Shown here: positions 47,297 to 57,291 of the stretch, in pieces
Numbering within the stretch: position 1 is the first letter of the stretch
Layout: each line of letters begins with the position of its first letter
The notes under the pieces: model-generated
The model's database searches: none
What the model saw: only the letters and a program-made list of their open reading frames with translations
What the model was told of the DNA's origin: nothing
Source: Breoghania corrubedonensis
GTDB lineage: Bacteria; Pseudomonadota; Alphaproteobacteria; Rhizobiales; Stappiaceae
Assembly (NCBI RefSeq): GCF_003053845.1
Contig: NZ_QAYG01000004.1
Span: 124,001 to 188,000 of the forward strand
Length of the DNA: 64,000 bases
Direction of reading: 5' to 3'
Made by a program: the position numbers and the translations under genes

Positions 47297-47326
47297 CAAA
47301 CCCTCGTCGCCAAAGCGACGGGTTTG
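47297..47326. promoter_or_regulatory. Leader hairpin ahead of the ArgG-like operon
   Basis: CAAACCC-TC-GTCGC-CAAA-GCGAC-GGGTTTG gives a 12-bp stem with a 2-base bulge, 17 bases upstream of the first start codon. On the plus strand it is followed by CAATTATTTTTT and could end plus-strand transcription; on the minus strand it is in the 5' leader of the operon and could regulate it. Confidence 0.5.
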
Positions 47327-47501
47327 CAATTATTTTTTAAATATTAATTTATTAAGCTTATTCGTTGCCAAAATATAAAATCATATGCGGCAACACCGCT
47401 CATATTACATTAGTAATTATTTATTGCAACAGTAAGATACATCCGTCAAAAACACATACACTGCGGAGCCCCGCCAAGAGTGATGGAACAAGCCTGTAGC
47501 A
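47327..47501 (-). promoter_or_regulatory. AT-rich promoter region of the ArgG-like operon
   Basis: A markedly AT-rich stretch without genes between the lacI-type gene and the operon. A TTGACG (47444-47449, minus strand) is a possible -35 box; no confident -10 spacing could be fixed. Confidence 0.4.
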
Positions 47502-48533
47502 TCACGCTTCTGCGTGCGCGGGCCTCACCGACGAGCGCCAGACGAATGTCGGTTCCAAAAGGCTCTCCCTGCTGACATCGAGAGAACCGTTCGGCATGAC
47601 CACGAGATCCACCACCTGGCGAACCATCTCGTCCAGCGGTGGCCGGAACGTCGTCAGGCGATACGCCTCCCACTCTGCCTGGTCGATATCGTCAAAGCCG
47701 ATGACGCAAATTTCCTGAGGAACCCGCAAGCCGAAGCTCTGACGCGCGCCGTCCATGAAGCCGCAGGCAAGCAGATCGGTGACACAGAACACCGCGTCCG
47801 GCCGGTCCCGGCCCGCGAGAAGCGCCTTCGCCCCGGCAAGACCGCTCGCATAACCGGTCGGCCCCTGCGCCCACACGCGCACGTCCAGCCCCTCGCCATC
47901 GGCGGCGGCGCGGAAAGCCTCTTCGCGAGCAACCAGGCTCGGCGTGCGTGCCTGCGAAGTGACCACGGCCAGCCGTCGGCAGCCGGCACGCAGAAAGGCG
48001 TGCAACGCGGTACGGGCCGCCATCTCGTTGTCCGTGCGCAGATTGTATGTCCCCTCCATCCGGTCGTCGCGATTGATGAGGAGAAGGCGCTGGCCGCTTT
48101 CGACGCAGGTGCGCACGATGGACTGCGACGGGCTGCCCGACAGCACGACCGTCGCTTCGGCGCGATAGTTCAGCGCCCGCGTCAGCGCGGCCTGCAGGCT
48201 GGACGCGGCGACCGAGGCCGCCAGCACGACCGCTATGCGGCCCTCCGCCTGCAGTTGCTCCACCAAACGGCGCACCAAACGGGATTGATAGGGCGTGTCG
48301 AGTTCAGAAACGACGATGCACACGATTCCGCTCGGCACCCCCATGAGCCCGCGCGCGAGATGGTTGACGTGGTAGCCGAGTTGCTCGGCGGCCATAACGA
48401 TACGGCGCCGCTTCTCCTCGGAGATGCTCGCCCCCGGCGTGAAGGCTCGCGACACGGCCGATCGTGAAACCCCCGCGAGTTCCGCCACTTGCTTCGCGTT
48501 GACAAAGCTCTTGCCGCCACTTTGGTCCATCAT
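47502..48533 (-). CDS. LacI-family repressor
   Basis: A regulator of about 343 residues. Helix-turn-helix VNAKQVAELAGVSRSAVSRAFTP at the N-terminus, then hinge GYHVNHLARGLM and a periplasmic-binding-protein-like effector domain (TPSLVAREEAF, PDAVFCVTDLLACGF, VIGFDDIDQAEWEAY). Divergent from the ABC transporter operon, with two matching palindromes between, so it probably represses transport until substrate is present. Confidence 0.9.
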   Translation of the reverse strand: MMDQSGGKSFVNAKQVAELAGVSRSAVSRAFTPGASISEEKRRRIVMAAEQLGYHVNHLARGLMGVPSGIVCIVVSELDTPYQSRLVRRLVEQLQAEGRIAVVLAASVAASSLQAALTRALNYRAEATVVLSGSPSQSIVRTCVESGQRLLLINRDDRMEGTYNLRTDNEMAARTALHAFLRAGCRRLAVVTSQARTPSLVAREEAFRAAADGEGLDVRVWAQGPTGYASGLAGAKALLAGRDRPDAVFCVTDLLACGFMDGARQSFGLRVPQEICVIGFDDIDQAEWEAYRLTTFRPPLDEMVRQVVDLVVMPNGSLDVSRESLLEPTFVWRSSVRPAHAEA

Positions 48534-48550
48534 GATGCCCACCGCATTGA

Positions 48551-48694
48551 ACACGCGTGCAGATCCTAGGTGTGTTTTTGGCAAGGTTCAATCAGTTGTC
48601 ACAGAAGGCGGATACTGTCCCTCCTGACGGTTGCAACACGGAAGTAGCCGAAAGAAGTCGGCGCTGGATTGAAACAGAATTTGCACACGCGTGC
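48551..48694. promoter_or_regulatory. Two LacI-type operators
   Basis: CACGCGTG cores at 48552-48559 (in AACACGCGTGCA) and 48686-48693 (in GCACACGCGTGCA) are 134 bp apart in the lacI/ABC divergent region. The pseudo-palindromic form with central CG is typical for LacI-family sites. Confidence 0.6.
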
Positions 48695-48734
48695 ATTACG
48701 CAGTCCAGGCCGGCGCCGCCTTGCAGGAGCGACG

Positions 48735-49901
48735 ATGAACATGATGCCGAGCGCAATCGCGCAAGCCCGGTCCCTTCGCAAAGGCGGGGAGGAGGACGCC
48801 GGACACGATGCGGGTCAAACCGATTTCCTGACCATTCGCGGACTTGAGGCCGGTTATGCCGGCACGCGGGTTTTAAAAGGCATCGACCTTTCCGTTTTCA
48901 AAGGCGAGTTCATCGCGCTGCTCGGCTCGTCTGGCTGCGGCAAGAGCACCCTTTTGCGAACGCTTGCCGGTTTCGCCAAACCCGATGCCGGCGAAATCCG
49001 TGTGGCAGGCCGCGACGTTACCCGGCTCGGCCCGGACAAGCGGGGCATGGCGCTGGTCTTTCAGTCCTATGCCCTTTGGCCACACATGAGCGTTGCCCAG
49101 AATATCGGCTACGGCCTCAAACTCGCCGGCCGCGCGAAGGCGGATATCGCCAGCCGGGTCGGCGAATTGCAGATGCAACTCGGACTTGGCGGTCTGGAGC
49201 AGCGCAAACCGGCCGAGCTTTCCGGCGGTCAGCGACAGCGCGTGGCGTTGGCCAGGGCGCTCGCTGTCCAGCCGGATATCCTGCTGCTGGACGAACCTCT
49301 CTCCAATCTCGACGCACGCATCCGGCTCACCGTGCGCCACGAAATCATCGCCCTTCAACGCCGGCTGGGCACAACGGCCATCCACGTCACCCACGACCGC
49401 GAGGAAGCGATGGTCATGGCCGACAGGATCGTCATCCTGAACGAGGGCGCCATAGCCCAGGTCGGCACGCCGCAAGACGTCTACAAACGGCCCGCTTCGG
49501 CATTCGTCGCTGCGTTCATGGGCGCGGAGAACTGTCTTCCGCTGAGCATCGAGAAATCGGGCGCGGGGCTACATGTCCACGCGAACGACCTCTGCGAGGG
49601 GGCATCCTTGCCGATCCCCTCCAACCCGCTGGTTTCCGGCCCCGTCGAAGCCCGCTTTCGCCCGCAGGCCGTGGAACTGACCCCCCACCAGCCGCAAACC
49701 GGAACCGAACCCGGCGGCGATGGCGCCGTCATTTTCAAGGGCCGTGTCGAACAGACGAGCTACCCCGGCGGCGCATGGCGCCATGTCGTCTCGCTTGGAA
49801 GCCATTCTGTCGTCGCCGATGCCCAGCGATCCTTCGCGCCCGGCGAAGCTGTGAACCTGCGCGTCGCCGCAGAAGACCTTTTTCTCTTTTCGCCTGCCTG
49901 A
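48735..49901 (+). CDS. ABC transporter ATP-binding protein (PotA/FbpC-like)
   Basis: A 388-residue ATPase: Walker A LLGSSGCGKSTLLRTL, Q-loop FQSYALWPHMSV, signature LSGGQRQRVALARAL, Walker B ILLLDEPLSNLDA, H-loop HVTHDREEA, and a C-terminal TOBE-type domain. The start at 48735 follows GCAGGAGCGACG. First gene of a transporter operon with a binding protein and two permeases. Confidence 0.93.
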   Translation: MNMMPSAIAQARSLRKGGEEDAGHDAGQTDFLTIRGLEAGYAGTRVLKGIDLSVFKGEFIALLGSSGCGKSTLLRTLAGFAKPDAGEIRVAGRDVTRLGPDKRGMALVFQSYALWPHMSVAQNIGYGLKLAGRAKADIASRVGELQMQLGLGGLEQRKPAELSGGQRQRVALARALAVQPDILLLDEPLSNLDARIRLTVRHEIIALQRRLGTTAIHVTHDREEAMVMADRIVILNEGAIAQVGTPQDVYKRPASAFVAAFMGAENCLPLSIEKSGAGLHVHANDLCEGASLPIPSNPLVSGPVEARFRPQAVELTPHQPQTGTEPGGDGAVIFKGRVEQTSYPGGAWRHVVSLGSHSVVADAQRSFAPGEAVNLRVAAEDLFLFSPA

Positions 49902-50038
49902 CGGGCTCGCCTGAGAGGCAGGCGAACGATCAGGGAGTGCGCCCGCCTCCCGAGCCGGCGGACCTCGCGGGCCGCGGCCCGCCGGAACATGAACGTCGCA
50001 CGCAAATCTGACCTCCCAACCGCAACAGTGAGGATACA

Positions 50039-51178
50039 ATGCGCAACTGGATCTTGGGGACCGCGGCAGCCGCCCTGGTCATCTCCGCCGCACCGGCCGT
50101 GGCCGAAGACCTGACGGTCATCACCGCCGGCGACCAGAACATGGTCGATTACGTGAACAATTACCTGGCGCCGATCTTCGAGGAATCGCATCCCGGCGTT
50201 CACGTTCGTGCCGTCGGCACCGGGCCTGGCGATGCCGGCTCGCAAAAGATCATCGAGCGCCTGGAAGCGCAGAAAAAGGCCGGCAAGGAGACATGGGACA
50301 GCGATGTCATCGTCGTCCACCAGAAGGCCGCCGGCGGACTGGTCGAGGGCGACCTTATCGCCCGTTACCGCGATGACATCGACACCGGCAAGCTGGTGAC
50401 CCGCGCCAATGCCGACAAGGCGCTTGGTGCGGACGTGAAGGGCTATGTCATGCCCATGTTCAACAGCCAGACGGCGCTGGCCTACAATCCCGATCTGGTG
50501 AAGACCCCGCCGCAGAGCTACGCGGAACTCGCCGCGTGGGCCAAGACCCATCCCAAGCAGTTCGGATACAATGGCATCAAGGGCGGCATGTCCGGCGTGT
50601 CGTTCGTCGTCGGCTGGGTCTATGCTTTCGGCCAGGATGCCGCGATGCTTGAGAACGGGCCCTTCGAGAAGTCCGAAATGGACAAGCAGGCCGACGCCTT
50701 CAAGAAGCTCAAGGACTTCAACCAGTACGTCTCGTTCACGCCCGGGAATGCCGGCACGCTCGACATGCTGAGCCGCGGCGAGATCGCCATGGGCCCGGTT
50801 TGGGTGGACATGTTCTATTCCTGGCAGGCCAACGGCCAGCTGCCGCCGAACCTGAAGCTGCTGCTGCCCAAGCCCGGCATGCCCGGCCAGCCGATGTATT
50901 ACGCCATTCCCGCGAAGGCGCCGCATGCAGACCTCGCCAGGGCGTTCATCGAACTGGCGACGAGCCCGAAGATACAGGCCGAAGGCATCGTGAAGAAGTT
51001 CAACTGGTATCCGGGCATCGATGCCGACAACGTCAAGCCGGAGCTTGATGACGCCACCTGGCAGAAGCTTTTTACCGACATCACGCCGGAAGAGCTTGCG
51101 TCGCGCGGCAACGCCTTTCCGATCAAGGCCTATTTCGACGGCATCCTGGAAACCTACGAGCGCACCGTGAACAACTGA
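50039..51178 (+). CDS. ABC transporter periplasmic binding protein
   Basis: A 379-residue exported binding protein. Signal peptide MRNWILGTAAAALVISAAPA with cleavage after AVA. The mature part is of the extracellular type 1/6 fold (polyamine/iron/phosphonate-like): DLTVITAGDQNMVDYVNNYL, YGKPV-type loops replaced by PMFNSQTALAYNPDLV. Substrate uncertain; a phosphorylated polyol is suggested by the phosphatase at the operon end. Confidence 0.9.
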   Translation: MRNWILGTAAAALVISAAPAVAEDLTVITAGDQNMVDYVNNYLAPIFEESHPGVHVRAVGTGPGDAGSQKIIERLEAQKKAGKETWDSDVIVVHQKAAGGLVEGDLIARYRDDIDTGKLVTRANADKALGADVKGYVMPMFNSQTALAYNPDLVKTPPQSYAELAAWAKTHPKQFGYNGIKGGMSGVSFVVGWVYAFGQDAAMLENGPFEKSEMDKQADAFKKLKDFNQYVSFTPGNAGTLDMLSRGEIAMGPVWVDMFYSWQANGQLPPNLKLLLPKPGMPGQPMYYAIPAKAPHADLARAFIELATSPKIQAEGIVKKFNWYPGIDADNVKPELDDATWQKLFTDITPEELASRGNAFPIKAYFDGILETYERTVNN

Positions 51179-51196
51179 TCTCCACGGTACAGATCC

Positions 51197-51245
51197 CGAA
51201 GCCCGGCCGTCCGGCTGCGGAGCACAAAGCTCCGGCCGGGCGGTC
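51197..51245 (+). terminator. GC-rich hairpin after the binding-protein gene
   Basis: GCCCGGCC pairs with GGCCGGGC around an inner GGAGC/GCTCC. Such stem-loops after binding-protein genes commonly protect that part of the mRNA and reduce permease expression. Confidence 0.5.
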
Positions 51246-51268
51246 TTCCCTTACTACTTGAGCCGCCC

Positions 51269-52105
51269 ATGCCCCCCAAAGCGCCCCGAAACTTCCTCGG
51301 CCTCGTCCTGATCGCGCCTGCCCTGGCGGTCGTTGTCCTGCTCTTCCTCATCCCTCTTTGCGAGGCTGTCCTCGGCGCCTTTCGCACGGATGCAGGCTTT
51401 GGTCTGGAGAACGTCTCGAAGACCTACGCACTCTACAGCCGCGACATAGCCTTCACATTCGTGATCATCGCCTTGTCGGCGCTTCTCATCGCTCTGATTT
51501 CCGTCCTTTTTTCCGGATATCTGACACTTGGGACGAACGCCCGCGCGGTCGCGCTGCTGCGCTGGCTCTATCGCTGGCCGCTCTTCGTGCCCTTCATCGT
51601 CGTCGGCCAGATCCTGCGCACCTTCCTCGCCAAGAACGGGCTGATGAACAATCTCATCGTATCCACCGGCGCCGTCTCGCCAATGGATACGATCGGCTTC
51701 CTCGACTGGCGCGGCGTTGTCATCGCCTTTGTCTGGAAACAGGTGCCGTTCGTCACGCTGCTGCTCGCCGGCGCCATGGCCTCGCTCGACAGAGGCACCA
51801 TCGAGGCGGCCCGCAACCTGGGCGCATCCCGCATCCGCCTCCTGTTGGAAATCGTTCTGCCGCAGGTCGCCTCCACCCTCATGGTCGCGCTCACATTGTC
51901 GGTCGTCACCATGATGTCGGTGCTCTCCGTGCCGCTGATGCTCAATCCCCATTCACCAACCATGATCACCGTCAACATGGCCTTTCGCATCAACGCCTAT
52001 GGCGATTACGGCGTCGCCAACGTTCTCGGTCTTGTCTCTTTCGCGATTACGGGTCTCGTCGCCTGGATCTATCTGCGCGCAACCTTGAAGGAGAACATAC
52101 GATGA
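51269..52105 (+). CDS. ABC transporter permease 1
   Basis: A 278-residue inner-membrane permease with six helices. The EAA loop appears as IEAARNLGASRIRLLLEIVLP. It overlaps the second permease by four bases (ATGA). Confidence 0.9.
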   Translation: MPPKAPRNFLGLVLIAPALAVVVLLFLIPLCEAVLGAFRTDAGFGLENVSKTYALYSRDIAFTFVIIALSALLIALISVLFSGYLTLGTNARAVALLRWLYRWPLFVPFIVVGQILRTFLAKNGLMNNLIVSTGAVSPMDTIGFLDWRGVVIAFVWKQVPFVTLLLAGAMASLDRGTIEAARNLGASRIRLLLEIVLPQVASTLMVALTLSVVTMMSVLSVPLMLNPHSPTMITVNMAFRINAYGDYGVANVLGLVSFAITGLVAWIYLRATLKENIR

Positions 52106-52956
52106 CGGTTTCGCACGAAGTCCTCGCCGCCCCCGCCCCGCGCATGGCCCGCCACATCGACTGGAGCTGGGCACCGCGAGGTATCCTTCTCGGGCTGCTC
52201 GCCTTCGCCATATTCGGGCCACTGGCGAACCTGCTGCTCTGGGCGGTGGCGGAAAGCTGGTATTTCCCCCACACTTTCCCCATCAGCTATGGTTTCTCCT
52301 ACTGGGCCAAGGTCTTCGCACCACGCGGCGGAGCTGTCGATGCCTTGCTGACCAGCGTCGGCGTGGCGGCGCTCACCGTGGCCCTGTCGCTGGCACTCGC
52401 CATTCCCGCCGGCTACGCGTTGGCACGGCTCAAGCTGCCGTTTCGCGCCCTGATCCTGCTCGCGCTGCTGATCCCGAACGCCTTTCCCAACCTGCCGATA
52501 TACGTCAATCTCGCCCGCATATTCTATGAGCTTGACCTCAATGGAACGGTGCTTGGCGTGGTCCTCGTCCACACCAGTCACGGTCTCGTCTACGCCGTGT
52601 GGATCGGCACGGCCGCCTTCGCAGCCGTCGACAACGAACTGAGTGAAGCGGCGCGCACCGTGGGCGCCGGTGCTTTCCGGGCGTTTCTCGACGTCGACCT
52701 GCCGCTTGCCGCCCCGGGGCTTCTCGCAAGCGCAATCTTCGTCTTTCTGGAAAGCCTCGACGAATTCACCGGGACGTACTTTGTGGGCGCGCCGGACGTG
52801 AACACCTTGCCGCTGCTGCTCTACACCGCCGGCGCGGGCGGCAACTACCAGATCGCATCGATCACGGCGCTTGTCTTGCTGGCGCCCTCAATCGCTTTCA
52901 TGTTTGTCGTCGAACGCTTCCTGCGCGCCGACGTCCTTGCGAAGATCGGCCGTTAG
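52102..52956 (+). CDS. ABC transporter permease 2
   Basis: A 284-residue permease beginning MTVSHEVLAAPAPRM after AAGGAGAACATACG. EAA loop LSEAARTVGAGAFRAFLDVDLP. It pairs with permease 1. The stop codon is TAG. Confidence 0.9.
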   Translation: MTVSHEVLAAPAPRMARHIDWSWAPRGILLGLLAFAIFGPLANLLLWAVAESWYFPHTFPISYGFSYWAKVFAPRGGAVDALLTSVGVAALTVALSLALAIPAGYALARLKLPFRALILLALLIPNAFPNLPIYVNLARIFYELDLNGTVLGVVLVHTSHGLVYAVWIGTAAFAAVDNELSEAARTVGAGAFRAFLDVDLPLAAPGLLASAIFVFLESLDEFTGTYFVGAPDVNTLPLLLYTAGAGGNYQIASITALVLLAPSIAFMFVVERFLRADVLAKIGR

Positions 52957-53010
52957 CCAAGGCGCGCCAAGCAGTGCATCACGATACAACAACGAAAACA
53001 GGACAATACA

Positions 53011-53844
53011 ATGAACGAACGCCCTGCCCTTTCGCCCGAACTGAACCGGGACGAGATCGAAGCGCGCGCGCAATTCTGCCGCGGCCTCCTGGCGTCAGCC
53101 GGCTCGATCGCGATGGAGGGGTTCCGCCAGATGGAAGCGGGTGCGCCGATCGAAATAAAGGGGCCGCAGGATTTCATCACGGAATACGATGCCCGCGTCG
53201 AGACGCACATACGCGAGCACCTTGCGGAGGCTTTTCCCGGCGACGGGTTTCTGGGTGAGGAAACCGGTGCTCAATTCGCCCCCCGACTATGGGTTGTCGA
53301 CCCGATCGACGGCACGGCGAATTTCGCGCGCGCCATTCCGCATTTCGCCGTGAGTATCGCGTTTGTCGAAAACAACCGCATCCTGTTTGGCGGCCTGCAC
53401 AATCCCGCCCTCGACGAGACCTATTTCGCGCAAGTCGGCAAAGGCGCCTGCCGGAACGGCCGCCCCATCCGCGCCGCGGCAACGAAACAGCTCGACCGTG
53501 CGAGCGTCGAGCTCGGCTGGTCGTCCCGGATCGACAACACGGTCTATCTGGACCGACTGGCACGGCTTCTGGATCTGGGAACCAATGTGCGGCGGGCCTC
53601 TTCCGGGGCGTTGGCCATCGCCTATGTGGCGGACGGGCGCTCAGACGCCTATGCCGAACTCCACATCAACGCCTGGGATTGCCTGGCGGGGCTGTTGCTC
53701 GCACGCGAGGCAGGCGCGATCGCGAATGACTATCTGGCCGGCGAAGGTCTGTACACGGGAAACCCGATCCTCGTTGCAGCGCCCGGCATCGCCGACGCCG
53801 TATCCAGGGCGACGTCAATTCCGCTTGCTTCTCCACTTCGCTGA
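53011..53844 (+). CDS. Inositol-monophosphatase-family phosphatase
   Basis: A 277-residue Mg-dependent phosphatase: GEETGAQFAPRLWVVDPIDGTANFARAIP (metal motifs, here cited as the EET and DPIDGT signatures) and a C-terminal INAWDCLAGLLLAREAGA. Last gene of the LacI/ABC cluster, so it probably dephosphorylates the imported compound. Confidence 0.9.
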   Translation: MNERPALSPELNRDEIEARAQFCRGLLASAGSIAMEGFRQMEAGAPIEIKGPQDFITEYDARVETHIREHLAEAFPGDGFLGEETGAQFAPRLWVVDPIDGTANFARAIPHFAVSIAFVENNRILFGGLHNPALDETYFAQVGKGACRNGRPIRAAATKQLDRASVELGWSSRIDNTVYLDRLARLLDLGTNVRRASSGALAIAYVADGRSDAYAELHINAWDCLAGLLLAREAGAIANDYLAGEGLYTGNPILVAAPGIADAVSRATSIPLASPLR

Positions 53845-54452
53845 AGGGATCAGAGACCGACGCGGGTCGGCATGCCGACGCCGGCCCGCTCGCACCAGTT
53901 GACGATATTCTGTTCGGGTCGAACCGCAATCGTCATGGCGCACGCGAAAGCTCGTAAAGCGGCGTTACGATCACCGGCAAAACGATATCCGCCCAATTTC
54001 ATGGGAAAATGAAAATACACATTCTACTACAAATACTTACCATAATATCGACCTGGAATTCCGCTTTGGAATTCACGTCATGGCATCCTAACCGTCCACT
54101 TTTCACTTTTTGATGATTGAACTTTGTGGAAATTTTCTGCCCCCGGCACTTCCCGTCCAAATTGTCGCACCTAAATAGCGCTGAATACCACAGTGAAGGC
54201 ACCGGCGTGTCACGCCAGTGCCATCAAGCGCGTCGTCATCCGGGCGCTTGTCACCGTCATTTGTTTTTTTGAGCCACGGGCAGCCTGAAATCTGGTGCTT
54301 TGCGTCGTTCGGTCCGCACGTTTGTGGAAAGTCGGCCCGCACCGATGATCGTTCAGGATGCCAAAGGCTCCCGGCACGCCACCACCACGTCCCGTCCGGA
54401 CTTCCAGATCATTGCCAAGACCTTAGACCAAGCCAAACACGAAGAGTTAGCC
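53845..54452. other. Intergenic region, AT-richer, nothing recognised
   Basis: About 600 bases with no frame of recognisable family. 54000-54110 is AT-rich. It presumably holds the promoter of the molybdenum hydroxylase operon. Confidence 0.4.
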
Positions 54453-54911
54453 ATGGAACTGACGATCAACGACACGTCCTATGAGGTCCAGTCGGACGGC
54501 GAAACGCCGCTGCTTTGGGTCATCCGGGACGAACTCGGATTAACGGGAACGAAATTCGGTTGCGGCCTTGCCCAGTGCGGTGCGTGCTCCGTCCTTGTCG
54601 ACGGCGTGGTCACACGCTCCTGCGTGACGCCTCTCGCCAGCGTCGTCGGTGGCCGGATTACCACGATCGAAGCAATCGAGGAGGACGAAATCGGCAAGCG
54701 CGTCGTTGAGGCCTGGGTCGACCATCAGGTTCCGCAATGCGGCTACTGCCAGTCCGGCCAGGTCATGGCAGCGACGTCATTGCTGAAGGAAAACGCCAAT
54801 CCGAACGATGACGAGATCGCCGCGGCGATGACCAACCTGTGCCGCTGCGGCACCTACAACGCCATCAGCGCGGCAATTCGCGATCTTGCCGGCGAGACGA
54901 AGGAAGGGTGA
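54453..54911 (+). CDS. 2Fe-2S subunit of a molybdenum hydroxylase (IorA-like)
   Basis: A 152-residue ferredoxin-type subunit. First cluster: FGCGLAQCGACSVLVDG...SC; second: QCGYCQSGQVMAA...NLCRCGTYNAI. It passes electrons from the molybdenum site of the large subunit. Start MELTINDTSYEV at 54453. Six bases separate it from the large subunit. Confidence 0.95.
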   Translation: MELTINDTSYEVQSDGETPLLWVIRDELGLTGTKFGCGLAQCGACSVLVDGVVTRSCVTPLASVVGGRITTIEAIEEDEIGKRVVEAWVDHQVPQCGYCQSGQVMAATSLLKENANPNDDEIAAAMTNLCRCGTYNAISAAIRDLAGETKEG

Positions 54912-54916
54912 ACGCA

Positions 54917-57169
54917 ATGCTCGACACAAAAAACCTTGAACGCGGGGATCTCGCGTCGCCGACGCCGACCAACATTTCCCGCCGCGGGTTCCTTCTCGCC
55001 ACTGCCGGCGTTACGGCGGGCGCCCTTGTCTTGAGTGTCGGCCTGCCGGCCGCCCCCGCCCGTGCGCAACAAGCCGGCATGGCGCCGGGCACGCGCGTGC
55101 CGGCCTTCCTGGAAATCCGCCCCGACAACACGATACGTTTCCTGAGCCCGTTCAACGAGGGCGGCCAGGGCATATTCACCGCGATGGCACAGATCGTGGG
55201 TGAGGAACTCGATGCCGATCCCGCCGCTTTCTTGGTCGAAAACGCACCCGCCGGTGAAGACTACAAGGTCATGGGAGCGCCGTTCGGCCGGGTCACGGGC
55301 GGCAGCATGTCGGTGCGCTCCAGTTTCGACGTGATGCGTCGCCTGGGCGCGCTCGCACGGCAGATGCTGCTTCAGGCGGCTGCGAGCCGACTGGAAGTTC
55401 CGCTTGGCGAGCTTGCGACCGAGCCGGGCCAGGTGGTTCACGCGGCGTCCGGCCGAAAAGTGAGCTACGGCGACCTGTCCGAGACCGCGATGGATCTTCC
55501 CGTGCCCGATCCCGACAGCGTCACGCTGAAGAAGCAAGAAGACTTCTCCTGGATCGGCAAGCCGGTCGCACGGCTCGACGTACGAGACAAATCGACCGGA
55601 CGCGCCGTCTATGCAATCGATGTCAAGGTCGACGGCATGTTGCACGCCGCAGTCCAGCACGCCCCGCGGCTCGGCCTGACCGCCGGGCATATCCGCAACG
55701 AGGATACGGTGCGCGGCATGACGGGCGTCCATTCGGTGCACACGCTCGACGGCGCGGTCGCCGTGGTCGCGGAACGCTGGTGGAATGCCAAACGTGCTGT
55801 AGAGGCGCTTCAGGTGGAGTGGAGCGATCCGGGAGCACAAGGCACCGACAAGCGCTACATGCCTGCGGATTTCTCCACGGCCGCATTCCGCGAACGTCTC
55901 GCGAATGAGCCCGGAGAAGGCAAGGTCGCAGAAGAGGAAGGCGATGCCGCCAGTGTCCTTCAGAAGGCGGAAAATGTCGTCGAGGCGACCTATTTCAGCC
56001 AATTCCTCCATCACGCCCAACTCGAGCCGCCGTCCACCGTCGCACGATTCAACGACGACGGCACACTCGATATCTGGCTACCAAACCAGGCTCCCGAACA
56101 GTTTCAGGCCAATATCGCCAAGGTCGCCGGGATTGAGGCTGCGAAGGTCAATGTCCATTCACCGATCCTTGGCGGCTTCTTTGGACGCCATTTCCTCTAC
56201 CCCGAGGCCAATCCGTATCCCCAGGCAATCAAACTCGCCCGGGACGTCGGCCGGCCCGTCAAGGTGATCTGGAGCCGCGAGGAGGAGTTCCTGCGCGACC
56301 CGATGCGCCCGATGGCAGCGGTCCGCATGCGGGCGAGCCTCGACGAACAGGGAATGCCTCAGGCGTTGGATATCGTCAGCGCCTGCGAGGGACCGACCGA
56401 GGCGGTTTTCGGGCATAACCCCGACAAGGTCGACCCCACCGCCGTTGAAGGATTGACCGGCAAGGCCTATGCGATCCCCAACCGCAGGATTTCCCAGATC
56501 TACGTGAAAAATCACACCACGATCGCCTACTGGCGCTCGGTCGGCAATTCCATGAACGACTTCCTGTACGAGGCGTTCCTGGACGAGCTGGCGGACAAGG
56601 GAAACATCGACCCGCTGGAGTTGCGCATGCGCCTTTTGAAAGGCAACCAGCGCCTGAGCACCTTGCTACAGCACGTGGTCGATCTTTCGGGGGGCTGGAA
56701 GCGCGGACCATTCGACGCCGAGGACGGAACGAAACGCGCCCGCGGCATCGCCATGGCATCGCCCTTCGGCAGCCACACTGCGGCGATCGCGGAAGTGTCT
56801 ATCCGCGAAGGCCAAGTCGTCGTGCATGATATCTGGGAATCCATCGATCCGGGCAGCATCGTGAATCCGGCGATCATCGGGGCCCAGATCAATTCGGCGG
56901 CAGCGCTCGGCACGTCTCAGGCACTGCTCGAGGATACGGTCTACGAAAAGGGCGAGCCGCAGGCCCGCAACTACGACCTCTACCCGATCCTGCGCCCGGA
57001 TCAGATGCCGCGTGTGCATGTGGGCATTGTCGAAAGCGGAGAGAAGATGGGCGGCATCGGCGAGCCGGGCCTTCCCGCGGTTCCCCCCGCGATCACGAAT
57101 GCGGTGTCGCACCTGACGGGCAAACGCGTCCGCAGCATGCCGCTCTCCAAGCTCACATTCGATGCCTAG
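54917..57169 (+). CDS. Tat-exported molybdenum hydroxylase large subunit (IorB/aldehyde dehydrogenase type)
   Basis: A 750-residue xanthine-oxidase-family subunit, single-chain IorB type. Twin-arginine signal NISRRGFLLATAGVTAGALV. Molybdopterin-contact regions include LEPPSTVARF, GGFFGRHFLYPEA and a C-terminal GEKMGGIGEPGLPAVPPAI with the catalytic Glu (GEPG). No FAD subunit; electrons probably pass to the cytochrome c that follows. Substrate may be an aldehyde or N-heterocycle. The stop codon is TAG. Confidence 0.92.
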   Translation: MLDTKNLERGDLASPTPTNISRRGFLLATAGVTAGALVLSVGLPAAPARAQQAGMAPGTRVPAFLEIRPDNTIRFLSPFNEGGQGIFTAMAQIVGEELDADPAAFLVENAPAGEDYKVMGAPFGRVTGGSMSVRSSFDVMRRLGALARQMLLQAAASRLEVPLGELATEPGQVVHAASGRKVSYGDLSETAMDLPVPDPDSVTLKKQEDFSWIGKPVARLDVRDKSTGRAVYAIDVKVDGMLHAAVQHAPRLGLTAGHIRNEDTVRGMTGVHSVHTLDGAVAVVAERWWNAKRAVEALQVEWSDPGAQGTDKRYMPADFSTAAFRERLANEPGEGKVAEEEGDAASVLQKAENVVEATYFSQFLHHAQLEPPSTVARFNDDGTLDIWLPNQAPEQFQANIAKVAGIEAAKVNVHSPILGGFFGRHFLYPEANPYPQAIKLARDVGRPVKVIWSREEEFLRDPMRPMAAVRMRASLDEQGMPQALDIVSACEGPTEAVFGHNPDKVDPTAVEGLTGKAYAIPNRRISQIYVKNHTTIAYWRSVGNSMNDFLYEAFLDELADKGNIDPLELRMRLLKGNQRLSTLLQHVVDLSGGWKRGPFDAEDGTKRARGIAMASPFGSHTAAIAEVSIREGQVVVHDIWESIDPGSIVNPAIIGAQINSAAALGTSQALLEDTVYEKGEPQARNYDLYPILRPDQMPRVHVGIVESGEKMGGIGEPGLPAVPPAITNAVSHLTGKRVRSMPLSKLTFDA

Positions 57170-57291
57170 GCCGGCACTCCGCACCCGATGGGGGCCGGCT
57201 TCGTGACGCACGGAGCCGGTTCTTGTCGCGGGTGCGGTCTGTCCTGTTCCCAATTCCTGCAGCGTTGCGGCGGAGCACCACTGCGCAAACG

